64,000 nucleotides of DNA from Paractinoplanes deccanensis (GTDB lineage: Bacteria; Actinomycetota; Actinomycetes; Mycobacteriales; Micromonosporaceae): assembly GCF_016862115.1 (NCBI RefSeq), contig NZ_BOMI01000123.1:21502-85501 (forward strand). The letters are read 5' to 3'. This document shows positions 43,236 through 51,825 of the stretch, piece by piece. The notes under the pieces are model-generated. The model saw only the letters and a program-made list of their open reading frames with translations. It had not been told where the DNA came from and did no database searches. The number at the start of each line of letters is the position of its first letter. Positions within the stretch are counted from its first letter, which is position 1. Made by a program: the position numbers and the translations under genes.

Positions 43236-45782
43236 TCAGGACTCCTCGGGGGCGAATTCGGCTACGTCGCGGGCGGCGTCGGGGCCCTCGGAGAGGAGGA
43301 CGGCGAAGCCCTCCTCGTCGAGGACGGGGACCTTGAGGGAGATGGCCTTGTCGTATTTGCTGCCGGGGTTGTCGCCGACGACCACGAAGGACGTCTTCTT
43401 CGAGACCGAGCCGCTCACCTTGCCGCCTCGGGACGTCACGGCCTCGGTGGCCTGGTCTCGGGAGTAGTTGGCGAGGGTGCCGGTGACGACGACGGTCATG
43501 CCCTCCAGGGGACGGGGGCCCTCGTCGACGCGCTCGTCGGCCATGCTGACGCCGGCCTCGCGCCACTTGCGGACGATCTCGCGGTGCCAGTCGACGGTGA
43601 ACCACTCGCGGAGGCTCTCGGCGATGGTGGGGCCGACGCCGTCCACAGAGGACAGGACGTCGGGCTCGGCCTTGGCCTTGGCGGCCTTGCCAGGCTTGGC
43701 TGCGGCGCCCTCGGCCTCATCGGCGGCCACGTCAGAGGAGTCGCCGTCGGCAGAGCCACCGCCGGGGGACGAACCGTCGGCAGAGGAGCCGCCAGCGACC
43801 GAGGCACCCGCAGCAGAGGAAGCGTCCGCGGAGGAAGCGTCCGCGGAGGAAGCGTCCGCGGAGGAAGCGTCCGTCGAGGAGGCGTCGGGAGAAGAGGAGG
43901 CGTCGGAAGAGGAGGCGTCGGCAGAGGCGCCTGCGGACGAAGAAGAGCCGGGGGCAGTGAGCGGGGCGGCCGAGGTCAAGGAGGTGGCGGCGGAGACGGC
44001 GGCGGCCTCCTCGGGGCTGCCGGGTGGGGCGGCGACGATGGCCTCGATGGCTTCCATGGAGCCGAACTGGCGGGCCAGAGCCTGGGCGGCGGTGGGACCG
44101 ACGTGGCGGATCGAGAGGGCTACGAGGACGCGCCACAGGGGTCTGTCCTTGGCGCCCTCGAGGTTTTCGAGGAGTTTGACGGCGTTGGTGCCGAGGCTGC
44201 CGTCCTGGTTGACGAAGAACGGGGACTGGCGCAGCTGCTCCTCGGTCAGGGCGAACAGGTCGCCCTCGTCGGTGATGACGCCCGAGTCGAGCAGGGCCTG
44301 GGCCGCCTTGTAGCCGAGCACCTCGATGTCGAAGGCGCCCCGGCCGGCCAGGTGGAACACGCGCTCGCGCAGCTGGGCGGGGCAGGAGCGAGTGTTGGGG
44401 CAGCGGATGTCGACGTCGCTCTCCTTGGCCGGCGCCAGCTTGGTGCCGCAGGCCGGACAGTGGGTCGGCATCACGAACGGGTGGGCGTCGTCGGGGCGCA
44501 GGTCGACGACCGGGCCGAGCACCTCGGGGATCACGTCGCCGGCCTTGCGCAGCACGATGGTGTCGCCGATCAGCACGCCCTTGCGCTCGACCTCGCGCGC
44601 GTTGTGCAGCGTCGCCTGCGCGACCGTGGAACCCGCCACCTTGACCGGCTCGAGGATCGCGAACGGGGTCACCCGGCCCGTACGGCCGACGTTCACCGCG
44701 ATGTCGAGCAGCTTGGTGGTGACCTCCTCGGGCGGATATTTGAACGCGATCGCCCAGCGCGGCGCCCGCGACGTGGAGCCCAGGCGGCCCTGGATCGCCA
44801 CGGAGTCGCACTTGATGACCACGCCGTCGATCTCGTGCTCGACGTCGTGGCGGTGCTCGCCGTAGTAGGCGATGAACTCACGGATGTCGTCGATGCCCTC
44901 GGCGAGCTTCCACCGGGAGCTGGTGGGCAGACCCCAACCCTTCAAGGCTTCGTACGCATGTGACTGTGACGTGGGGGTGAAACCGACCCGCGCGCCGATG
45001 CCGTGGACCACCATGCGCAGCCCGCGCGATGCCGTGACCCGGGGGTCTTTTTGCCGCAGGCTGCCGGCGGCGGCGTTGCGCGGGTTGGCGAACGGCGCCT
45101 TGCCCTGCTCGACCAGCGACGCGTTGAGGTCGGCGAACGCGGACACCGGGAAGTAGATCTCGCCGCGCACCTCGAGCAGGTCGGGCGGGTTGTCGCCGGC
45201 CAGCCGCTCGGGGATCTCGCGGATGGTGCGCACGTTGGACGTGACGTCCTCGCCCGTGCGCCCGTCGCCGCGCGTGGCACCCCGGACGAGCCGGCCCTTC
45301 TCGTAGGTCAGGTTGATCGCCAGGCCGTCGACCTTGAGCTCGCAGATGAACTCGACCGGGCCGCCCGCGTCGCGCAGCGTGCGGTCGACCCAGGCGCCCA
45401 GCTCGTCGTCGTCGAAGACGTTGTCGAGCGAGAGCATGCGCTCCACGTGCTCGACCGGGGTGAAGAGCGTGGAGAACGTGCCCCCGACATTTTGCGTCGG
45501 CGAGTCGGGCGTGCGCAGCGCCGGGAACTCGGTCTCGAGCGCCTCCAGCTCGCGCAGCAGCTTGTCGAAGTCGGCGTCGGAGATGGTCGGCGAGTCGAGC
45601 ACGTAATAGCGGTATTGGTGGCCGCGGACCTCGTCGCTCAGCTCGGCGTGCCGCGCGCTCGCCTCGGGCGTCGGGTCCTTGCCGGCGGCGGCCTCCTGCT
45701 CGGCGGTCGGACCGGCGACGGACATCTCGTCCTCGTCCACGCGCTGCTTCGACTTCGCCTGCTCAGGCACCGTGACCTCCAT
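43236..45782 (-). CDS. ligA: NAD-dependent DNA ligase with a low-complexity insertion
   Basis: Seals nicks in replication and repair. Domains: Ia (about 45-110), adenylation domain with the AMP-binding K150 in CELKVDGLAI, OB fold, four-cysteine zinc finger (CPACGTKL to CPNTRSCPAQ), helix-hairpin-helix and C-terminal BRCT (from about 765). At 848 residues it is about 120 longer than usual; the excess is a Ser/Ala/Asp-rich tract at about 585-707, including repeats of SSADA, placed inside the HhH region after AIEAIVAAPP and before VDGVGPTIAESL. ATG 45782 used; GTG 45770 is better placed after GGAGGT. Last gene after nifS-type, mnmA and a MetE-like gene. Confidence 0.96.
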   Translation of the reverse strand: MEVTVPEQAKSKQRVDEDEMSVAGPTAEQEAAAGKDPTPEASARHAELSDEVRGHQYRYYVLDSPTISDADFDKLLRELEALETEFPALRTPDSPTQNVGGTFSTLFTPVEHVERMLSLDNVFDDDELGAWVDRTLRDAGGPVEFICELKVDGLAINLTYEKGRLVRGATRGDGRTGEDVTSNVRTIREIPERLAGDNPPDLLEVRGEIYFPVSAFADLNASLVEQGKAPFANPRNAAAGSLRQKDPRVTASRGLRMVVHGIGARVGFTPTSQSHAYEALKGWGLPTSSRWKLAEGIDDIREFIAYYGEHRHDVEHEIDGVVIKCDSVAIQGRLGSTSRAPRWAIAFKYPPEEVTTKLLDIAVNVGRTGRVTPFAILEPVKVAGSTVAQATLHNAREVERKGVLIGDTIVLRKAGDVIPEVLGPVVDLRPDDAHPFVMPTHCPACGTKLAPAKESDVDIRCPNTRSCPAQLRERVFHLAGRGAFDIEVLGYKAAQALLDSGVITDEGDLFALTEEQLRQSPFFVNQDGSLGTNAVKLLENLEGAKDRPLWRVLVALSIRHVGPTAAQALARQFGSMEAIEAIVAAPPGSPEEAAAVSAATSLTSAAPLTAPGSSSSAGASADASSSDASSSPDASSTDASSADASSADASSADASSAAGASVAGGSSADGSSPGGGSADGDSSDVAADEAEGAAAKPGKAAKAKAEPDVLSSVDGVGPTIAESLREWFTVDWHREIVRKWREAGVSMADERVDEGPRPLEGMTVVVTGTLANYSRDQATEAVTSRGGKVSGSVSKKTSFVVVGDNPGSKYDKAISLKVPVLDEEGFAVLLSEGPDAARDVAEFAPEES

Positions 45783-45988
45783 GCTCGACTTCTAGGAGGA
45801 ACGGTAGTCGCCACCTCTGACATTTTTGTGCCGCGGCGGTGCCGCTCGGCACGGCGCGGCGAAACCCCGCCCGATCAGACCTCCGCAGGCCGCCGGGCCA
45901 CTTAACGGCAGGCCATGAGCACGCCACCCGATCAGACCTCCGCCGGCCGCCGGGCCACCTCACGGCAGGCCATGAGAAGGCCGCCCGA
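45783..45988. repeat. 57-bp tandem repeat carrying the MetE-like gene's end and stop codon
   Basis: GATCAGACCTCCGC recurs at 45873, 45930 and 45987, exactly 57 bp apart; the third is the real gene end. On the minus strand each unit keeps the same frame (19 codons): after the true end ACREAARRLAEV-stop, the next copy reads MACREVARRPAEV-stop. The ligA upstream region shares this space. Confidence 0.85.
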
Positions 45989-47053
45989 TCAGACCTCCGC
46001 CAACCGCCGAGCCGCCTCACGGCAGGCGGTGAGCGCGGCACGTGCATACGGCTCGCTCGCCCCCGCCAGACCGCACGCCGGTGTGATCACCACCTGGTGA
46101 GGAAGGCGCGCCGCCGGAAACCCGAGCCGCTTCCACAGCGTGGCGACCCGATCGGCGGCCTTCTTGCCCGGCGCCGGCGCCGCAGACGAGGAGGCACCGG
46201 CCAGAGAGGCGCCGCCGGAGGAAGGAGCCGAGGAGGACGCAGCCGACGGCGAAGCGCCCGGCGTCGAAGGCACGGCCCCGGCGAACAGCCCGATCCCCGC
46301 CTCGATCGCCTCACCCAGCGGATCAAGATCTTTGACCAGCGCGAGGTCGATCGCCACCGCCACGGCACGCGCATCACGGAACACCTGCAGTGGTACGCCG
46401 GGAGCACAGCAATGGGCCACCACCGGCACCCCCACGGCCTCCACCACCGTCCGCAAGGCCGTCGCCGCGTCGGGCCCGTCGACCGCCCTGTACGACCCGA
46501 AGCCGCTCTCGGTCGGCACCCGGCCGGCCAGCACGGCGGGCAGCGACGGCTCGTCGAGCTGGAGCAGCACCGAAGCGCGCGGCAACCGCTTGCGCACCTC
46601 GTCGACGTGACGCCGGAGCCCCTCGGCCAGCGAGTCGGTCAGGTCCCGGACGGCGCCCGCGTCGCGCAGCAGCCGCCCGCCGATCTGCTGGTCGATGCTC
46701 GCGGCCAGCGTCCACGGTCCCGCCGACTGGATCTTCAGGGTGCCGGCGAAGCCCTCGCCCTGCTCGGTGAGCTGGTCGAGGTCGCGTTCGAGCAGATCGG
46801 CCGTGCGTCGCATGTCCTTGCCCGGTCGCGGCGCCACCTGCCAGCGGCCCGCGTAGAGCTGAACGGGAAGCTCGACCAGGAACCCGGCGCTGCGCCCGAT
46901 CATGTCGGCGCCCGGCCCGCGTGCCGGCAGCTCCGCGAGATGGGGCAGGTCGGGCAGCTCGCCGAAGACGACACGCTGCGCCTCGGCGATGTCCGTGCCG
47001 GGCAGCGACCCGATGCCGGTGGCCGCCCCGGAAGGCCAGGGAAAGTCAGCCAC
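45989..47053 (-). CDS. MetE-like (cobalamin-independent methionine synthase C-terminal domain) protein
   Basis: 354 residues, about half the length of MetE; only the catalytic barrel is present. Motifs: TGIGSLPGTD, LLQLDEPSLPAVLAG, VVAHCCAPGVPLQ (His and Cys zinc ligands) and ITPACGLAG (third zinc Cys). The N-terminal folate-binding half of MetE is absent, so true methionine synthesis from methyltetrahydrofolate is unlikely; related single-domain proteins have varied methyltransferase roles. An Ala/Ser/Pro-rich loop of about 35 residues (from about PSTPGASPSAASSS) is inserted before the last part. GTG 47053 overlaps the mnmA stop by 8 nt. Confidence 0.85.
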   Translation of the reverse strand: MADFPWPSGAATGIGSLPGTDIAEAQRVVFGELPDLPHLAELPARGPGADMIGRSAGFLVELPVQLYAGRWQVAPRPGKDMRRTADLLERDLDQLTEQGEGFAGTLKIQSAGPWTLAASIDQQIGGRLLRDAGAVRDLTDSLAEGLRRHVDEVRKRLPRASVLLQLDEPSLPAVLAGRVPTESGFGSYRAVDGPDAATALRTVVEAVGVPVVAHCCAPGVPLQVFRDARAVAVAIDLALVKDLDPLGEAIEAGIGLFAGAVPSTPGASPSAASSSAPSSGGASLAGASSSAAPAPGKKAADRVATLWKRLGFPAARLPHQVVITPACGLAGASEPYARAALTACREAARRLAEV

Positions 47054-48296
47054 GGTCGGCACCCACGGCCTCGGGCACGCCCGCGGCGACACTGGAGGAA
47101 CCGACGCCCGCAGCGGCGCTGGAGGAACCGGCGCCCGCAGCGGCGCTGGAGGAACCGGCGCCCCCGGCGACGGCAGCCGGGGCCGCAGCAACAGCGGCCG
47201 AGCCCGCGACGTCAGACGGGGAACGCGTGCCCGCGGTGATGGTCGCCGAGCCGAGGACGACGTCGCCGCCCTCGGGATCGCGCCGGTAGGCCACGATCGC
47301 CTGGCCCGCGGCCACCCCGCGCGCCGGCGAGAGCAGCCGGGCCGTCAGCGTGCCGCCGTCGACGGTCACGACGGCCGGCACGACCTCGCCGTGGGCGCGC
47401 AGCTGCACGTCGCACTCGACGGGGGTCGGCTCGCCGTGCCAGATCGGCCGGGTCGCCGTCACCAGGTCGACCTCGAGGTCCTGGCGGGAGCCGACGGTCA
47501 CCGTGTTGGTCACCGGGGTGATCGACAGGACGTAGCGCGGACGGCCGTCGGCCGCCGGCACGCGCAGGTCGAGGCCCTTGCGCTGGCCCACCGTGTAGGC
47601 GTAGGCGCCGTTGTGGGTGCCCACCTTTTCCCCCGTGCGCGCGTCGACGATGTCGCCGGGCGCCTCGCCGAGGCGGCGCTGGAGGAAGCCCTTGGTGTCG
47701 CCGTCGGCGATGAAGCAGATGTCGTGCGAGTCGGGCTTGTCGGCGACGGCGAGCCCGCGGGCGGCCGCCTCGTCGCGCACCTGGGCCTTGGTCGAGTCGC
47801 CGAGCGGGAAGATCGCCCGGGACAGCTTGTCGCCGGTGAGCACGGCCAGCACGTACGACTGGTCCTTGGCGTCGTCGACGCTGCGCCGCAGCAGGCCATC
47901 GGCGCCGAGGCGGGCGTGGTGGCCGGTGACGACCGCGTCGAAGCCGAGCGCGACCGCCCGGTCGAGCACGGCCTCGAACTTGATCTTTTCGTTGCAGCGC
48001 AGGCAGGGGTTGGGGGTGCGGCCGGCCGCGTATTCGGCGACGAAGTCGTCGACGACGCTCTCGTGGAACTGGTCGGCCATGTCCCACACGTAGAACGGGA
48101 TGCCGATCACGTCGGCGGCACGGCGCGCGTCGCGGGAGTCTTCCAGCGTGCAGCAGCCCCGGGCGCCGGTGCGATAGGTCTGGGGGTTTCGCGCCAGCGC
48201 CAGGTGCACCCCGGTGACGTCGTGACCGGCGTCGTGGGCGCGCGCGGCGGCAACGGCGGAATCGACCCCGCCCGACATGGCCGCTAGTACTCGCAT
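47046..48296 (-). CDS. mnmA: tRNA-specific 2-thiouridylase
   Basis: Makes 2-thiouridine at position 34 of Lys, Glu and Gln tRNAs, using sulfur delivered from cysteine desulfurase. PP-loop AMSGGVDSAVAA at 6-17; catalytic Cys in TPNPCLRCN and second in SHDICFIADG; beta-barrel C-terminal domain. Beyond the normal end (about residue 355) there is a tail of about 60 residues with three 9-residue repeats of the type AGSSSAAAG (27-bp repeats at 47092-47172). Starts at ATG 48296, downstream of the cysteine desulfurase, which is its sulfur donor. Confidence 0.95.
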   Translation of the reverse strand: MRVLAAMSGGVDSAVAAARAHDAGHDVTGVHLALARNPQTYRTGARGCCTLEDSRDARRAADVIGIPFYVWDMADQFHESVVDDFVAEYAAGRTPNPCLRCNEKIKFEAVLDRAVALGFDAVVTGHHARLGADGLLRRSVDDAKDQSYVLAVLTGDKLSRAIFPLGDSTKAQVRDEAAARGLAVADKPDSHDICFIADGDTKGFLQRRLGEAPGDIVDARTGEKVGTHNGAYAYTVGQRKGLDLRVPAADGRPRYVLSITPVTNTVTVGSRQDLEVDLVTATRPIWHGEPTPVECDVQLRAHGEVVPAVVTVDGGTLTARLLSPARGVAAGQAIVAYRRDPEGGDVVLGSATITAGTRSPSDVAGSAAVAAAPAAVAGGAGSSSAAAGAGSSSAAAGVGSSSVAAGVPEAVGADRG

Positions 48297-48484
48297 GCCC
48301 CAAGACTATCCGCCCCCTCCGACACTTCCGCCCGCGGCAATCGAAGCGGCGGAAGGGGTGGCCGGCGCGGCAAGGGACGCGGCGGTGGAGGGGCGGCAGG
48401 CTCGGCAGAGGAAGGGGTGGTGGCAGGCGCGGCAGAGGAAGGGGTGGTGGCAGGCGCGACAAGAGAAGGGCGGTGGAGGGACGG
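48297..48484. repeat. 27-bp tandem repeats between cysteine desulfurase and mnmA
   Basis: Units start at 48395, 48422 and 48449, reading GGCAGGCGCGGCAGAGGAAG plus GGGTGGT, with an older copy at about 48360. The unit length equals that of the repeat in the mnmA tail, and both share a GAGGAA core. Confidence 0.8.
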
Positions 48485-49663
48485 TCAGCGGGGCGTCTTC
48501 CAGGCCGCTGCCCGCCGGGCGCGCTCGACGGCGCCGGGGAGGGCGGCCAGCAGGGCGTCGACGTCGGCGGCCGTGGAGGTGTGGCCGAGGGTGAAGCGGA
48601 GCGACGAGCGGGCGCGGTCGTCGTCGGCGCCCATGGCGATCAGCACGTGGCTGGGCTGGGCCACGCCGGCCGAGCAGGCCGAGCCCGTCGAGCAGCTGAT
48701 GCCCTGGGCGTCGAGCAGGAGCAGCAGCGCGTCGCCCTCGCAGCCGGGGAAGCTGAAGTGGGCGTTGCCCGGCAGGCGGTCTTCGGTGGCGCCGTTGTAG
48801 ATCACGTCGGGTACGGCCTTGCGCACCCGGGCGACGAGATCGTCGCGGAGGGCGCCGACGCGCGCCGCGTACTCCTCCTGGGCCTTGACCGTCGCCTCGA
48901 CGGCCGTCGCGAAGGCCACCACGCCCGGCGTGTCCAGGGTGCCCGAGCGCACGTCCCGCTCCTGGCCTCCGCCGTGCAGCAGCGGCGTGCACGCCACGTC
49001 GCGGCCGAGCAGCAGCGCGCCGACGCCGACCGGGCCGCCCACCTTGTGGCCGGTCACCGTCATGGCCGCCGCGCCGCTCGCGGTGAAGTCGACCGGGACC
49101 TGGCCCACCGCCTGCACCGCGTCGGTGTGGAACGGGATGCCGGCGGCGGCCGCCAGGGCGGAGAGCTCGCCGACCGGCTGCGCCGTGCCGACCTCGTTGT
49201 TCGCCCACTGGACGCTGATCACCGCGATCTCGTCGCCGTACTGGTCGATGACCGCGGCCAGCGCCGACGGGTCGACCCGGCCGGCCGCGTCGACCGGCAG
49301 CCACGAGACCTGGGCGCCCTCGTGCGCGCCGAGCCATTCGACCGCGTCCATGACCGCGTGGTGCTCGACCGACGAGGCCACCACCCGGTTGTGGTTGAGC
49401 GACGCGGAGCGGCGGGCCCAGAAGATGCCCTTGGCCGCCAGGTTGTCGCTTTCGGTGCCGCCGCTGGTGAAGACCACCTCGGACGGGCGGGCGCCGAGGG
49501 CCGCGGCGATGCGCTCGCGGGACTCCTCGACCAGCCGCCGGGCGTGCCGGCCGGCCGCGTGCAGGGACGACGGGTTGCCGACCTCGCGGGCGGCGGCGAC
49601 GTACGCCTCCAGCGCCTCGGCGAGCATCGGCGTGGTCGCCGCGTGATCCAAGTAGGCCATCAC
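48485..49663 (-). CDS. Cysteine desulfurase (NifS/IscS family)
   Basis: PLP enzyme, 392 residues. Removes sulfur from cysteine as persulfide for tRNA thiolation and Fe-S clusters. Motifs: YLDHAATTP start, TSGGTESDN, VEHHAV, the PLP lysine in MTVTGHKVGGPVG, and the active-site cysteine in GISCSTGSACSAG with the short IscS-type loop. ATG at 49663 or 49660. Operon order desulfurase, mnmA, MetE-like, ligA; most likely feeds MnmA. Confidence 0.95.
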   Translation of the reverse strand: MMAYLDHAATTPMLAEALEAYVAAAREVGNPSSLHAAGRHARRLVEESRERIAAALGARPSEVVFTSGGTESDNLAAKGIFWARRSASLNHNRVVASSVEHHAVMDAVEWLGAHEGAQVSWLPVDAAGRVDPSALAAVIDQYGDEIAVISVQWANNEVGTAQPVGELSALAAAAGIPFHTDAVQAVGQVPVDFTASGAAAMTVTGHKVGGPVGVGALLLGRDVACTPLLHGGGQERDVRSGTLDTPGVVAFATAVEATVKAQEEYAARVGALRDDLVARVRKAVPDVIYNGATEDRLPGNAHFSFPGCEGDALLLLLDAQGISCSTGSACSAGVAQPSHVLIAMGADDDRARSSLRFTLGHTSTAADVDALLAALPGAVERARRAAAWKTPR

Positions 49664-49687
49664 GATGAAGCTTATGCCTGACGACGA

Positions 49688-49713
49688 ACGGCCCGGCGCG
49701 AGCGCCGGGCCGT
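49688..49713 (-). terminator. Terminator of etfBA
   Basis: A 12-bp self-complementary stem, ACGGCCCGGCGC with GCGCCGGGCCGT, 18 bp after the etfA stop. Confidence 0.75.
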
Positions 49714-49731
49714 GATCTTCGAAACAGCGGG

Positions 49732-50658
49732 TTACTTGCGCTTACGGATCTCGTCGGCGGCCTGCGGCACGACCTTGAACAGGTCGCCCACCACGCCGTA
49801 GTCGGCGAGCTCGAAGATCGGGGCCTCGGGGTCCTTGTTGACCGCGACGATCGTCTTCGAGGTCTGCATGCCGGCCCGGTGCTGGATGGCGCCGGAGATG
49901 CCGAGCGCCACGTACAGCTGGGGCGACACGGTCTTGCCGGTCTGGCCGACCTGGAACTGGTGCGGGTAGTAGCCGGAGTCGACCGCCGCGCGGGACGCGC
50001 CGACCGCGCCGCCGAGCAGGTCGGCCAGCTCCTCGACCAGCTTGAAGTTGTCCGCGTTGCCGACGCCGCGGCCACCGGAGACGACCACGCCGGCCTCGGT
50101 GAGCTCGGGGCGCGAGCCCTTGGTCTCGGTGACCCGCTCGACGACCTTGGTCAGCTTGTCGGCCTCGGACAGCTCGGCCGTGACGTCCTCGACCGCGGGG
50201 GTGGCCGGCTGCGGCGAGGGGGTGACCGAGTTGGGGCGGATCGTCACGATCGGCAGGCCCTTGGTGACCTTCGACTTGACGATCGTCGAGCCGGCGAACG
50301 CGACCTGGGTGGCGGTGCCGTCGGCGGCCACCTCGACCGCGTCGGTCAGCAGGCCGTTGTCGAGCTTGACCGCCAGGCGACCGGCGATCTCCTTGCCCTC
50401 CTGCGTCGAGCCGAGCAGCACGGCGGCCGGCTGCTTCTCGCGCACGAGCTGGGCCACGACGGTCGCCTTGGGCGCGACCAGGTAGTCGGAGGCCGGAGCG
50501 ACGTAGATCTTCTCCGCGCCGTACTCGGCGAGCTTGGCCTGATCCACCGAGGAGTCGAAGACGACGGCGGACGGCGAGCCCAGCGTGCGGGCGATGGTCA
50601 GCAGCTCCAGCGTGACCTTCTTGACGGAGCCTTCCACGACGACAAGAACTTCAGCCAT
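49732..50658 (-). CDS. etfA: Electron transfer flavoprotein, alpha subunit
   Basis: FAD-carrying subunit that passes electrons from acyl-CoA and related dehydrogenases to ETF-quinone oxidoreductase. 308 residues. The FAD-binding C-terminal domain shows VVSGGRGVGNADNF, GASRAAVDSGYYPHQFQVGQTGKTVSPQLYVALGISGAIQH (segment 219-258 region) and ADYGVVGDLFKVVP. 12 bp after etfB, same operon. Confidence 0.96.
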   Translation of the reverse strand: MAEVLVVVEGSVKKVTLELLTIARTLGSPSAVVFDSSVDQAKLAEYGAEKIYVAPASDYLVAPKATVVAQLVREKQPAAVLLGSTQEGKEIAGRLAVKLDNGLLTDAVEVAADGTATQVAFAGSTIVKSKVTKGLPIVTIRPNSVTPSPQPATPAVEDVTAELSEADKLTKVVERVTETKGSRPELTEAGVVVSGGRGVGNADNFKLVEELADLLGGAVGASRAAVDSGYYPHQFQVGQTGKTVSPQLYVALGISGAIQHRAGMQTSKTIVAVNKDPEAPIFELADYGVVGDLFKVVPQAADEIRKRK

Positions 50659-50670
50659 GACCGGCCCCTC

Positions 50671-51450
50671 TCAGACGAACTTCTCGGTGGCGAGGAACGC
50701 GACCAGCTGCGAGCCGCCGTCGCCCTCATCGGTGATCTTGGTGCCGGCCGAGCGCGGCGGCCGCTTCGAGTACTCGAGCACCTGGGAGGTGGCGCCGGCG
50801 AAGCCGACCTCACCCGCGTCGACGCCGACCTCGGCCAGCGAGAGCGCCTGCACCGGCTTCTTCTTGGCGGCCATGATGCCCTTGAACGACGGGTACCGCG
50901 GCTCGTTGATCGTGTCCCAGACACTGACGACGGCCGGGGTGGCCGCGGTGACGACCTCGTAGCCCTCGTCGGTCTGCCGCTCGGCGGTCAGCTGCGAGCC
51001 GTCGACGGTGAGCTTGCGGGCGCCGGTCAGCGCCGCGATGCCCAGCCGCTCGGCGATCATGTGGGGCAGCACCTGCACGCGGCCGTCGGTCGACTCGGCG
51101 CCACACAGAATCAGGTCGGCGTTCAGCTGACCCAGCGCGGCGGCCAGGACCTTGGAGGTCGCGACGGCGCACGAGCCGTGCAGCGCGTCGTCGGAGATGT
51201 GGACCGCCTTGTCGGGGCCCATCGACAGCGCCTTGCGGATCGACTCCGTCGCGCCCGCCGGGCCCATCGTCAGGACGGTGACCTCGCCACCGTGCGCCTC
51301 CTTGATCTTCAGCGCCTCCTCGATGGCGTACTCGTCCATCTCGTTGATGACGTTGCTCGCCGAGGCACGTTCGACCGTGAAGTCCTGCGAGCTCAGGGTG
51401 CGCTCGGCACCGGAGTCGGGTACCTGCTTGACCAGTACGACGATGTTCAT
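50671..51450 (-). CDS. etfB: Electron transfer flavoprotein, beta subunit
   Basis: 259 residues. Start MNIVVLVKQVPDSGAERTL, EMDEYAIEEALKIKE, the signature LILCGAESTDGRVQVLPHMIAERLG (AMP/loop region around 115-140). Forms the heterodimer with EtfA. ATG at 51450; followed by etfA. No dehydrogenase gene is adjacent, but an enoyl-CoA hydratase lies 6 kb away. Confidence 0.96.
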   Translation of the reverse strand: MNIVVLVKQVPDSGAERTLSSQDFTVERASASNVINEMDEYAIEEALKIKEAHGGEVTVLTMGPAGATESIRKALSMGPDKAVHISDDALHGSCAVATSKVLAAALGQLNADLILCGAESTDGRVQVLPHMIAERLGIAALTGARKLTVDGSQLTAERQTDEGYEVVTAATPAVVSVWDTINEPRYPSFKGIMAAKKKPVQALSLAEVGVDAGEVGFAGATSQVLEYSKRPPRSAGTKITDEGDGGSQLVAFLATEKFV

Positions 51451-51611
51451 CGCGCTCCTACGACCCTCCTGTTATGAACGCACCGTTCGCGGCCGGACCA
51501 TTGCAGCCAGGTTACCCGCCAGTAAGTTGCACGTGTCGTGCACCTAGAGTGACTCACCTCACGCGTCTCGCCCGCAAGACGACTACGATCAAGACAAGGA
51601 GGTGTCGCGAT

Positions 51612-51818
51612 ATGTCCGGCCAAATCGCTCCGTTGGTCGACGGTGTGCTTCCGTCCGACTCACATACTCCCCCACGCGTACAGCGGCCCGCGCCGGACAC
51701 CCATGGACGTGCCGGACCCGACTCGCCGTGGTGCCGATGCGGCCGGCCACGGGAGGCGTGCGTCAGTGATGAAGTCCGCATCCTGTGGGATCACCTTCTC
51801 GACCCGCGCGGTCGATAA
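51612..51818 (+). CDS. Small Cys-containing protein, 68 aa, hypothetical
   Basis: The ATG at 51612 has the ideal ribosome-binding site AGGAGGT 8 nt upstream. Residues MSGQIAPLVDGVLPSDSH, a Pro/Arg-rich middle, then SPWCRCGRPREACVSDE and a C-terminal LWDHLLDPRGR. The three cysteines could bind metal. No family recognised. It ends 8 bp before a DUF202 gene and may be co-transcribed with it. Confidence 0.65.
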   Translation: MSGQIAPLVDGVLPSDSHTPPRVQRPAPDTHGRAGPDSPWCRCGRPREACVSDEVRILWDHLLDPRGR

Positions 51819-51825
51819 TCAACAG

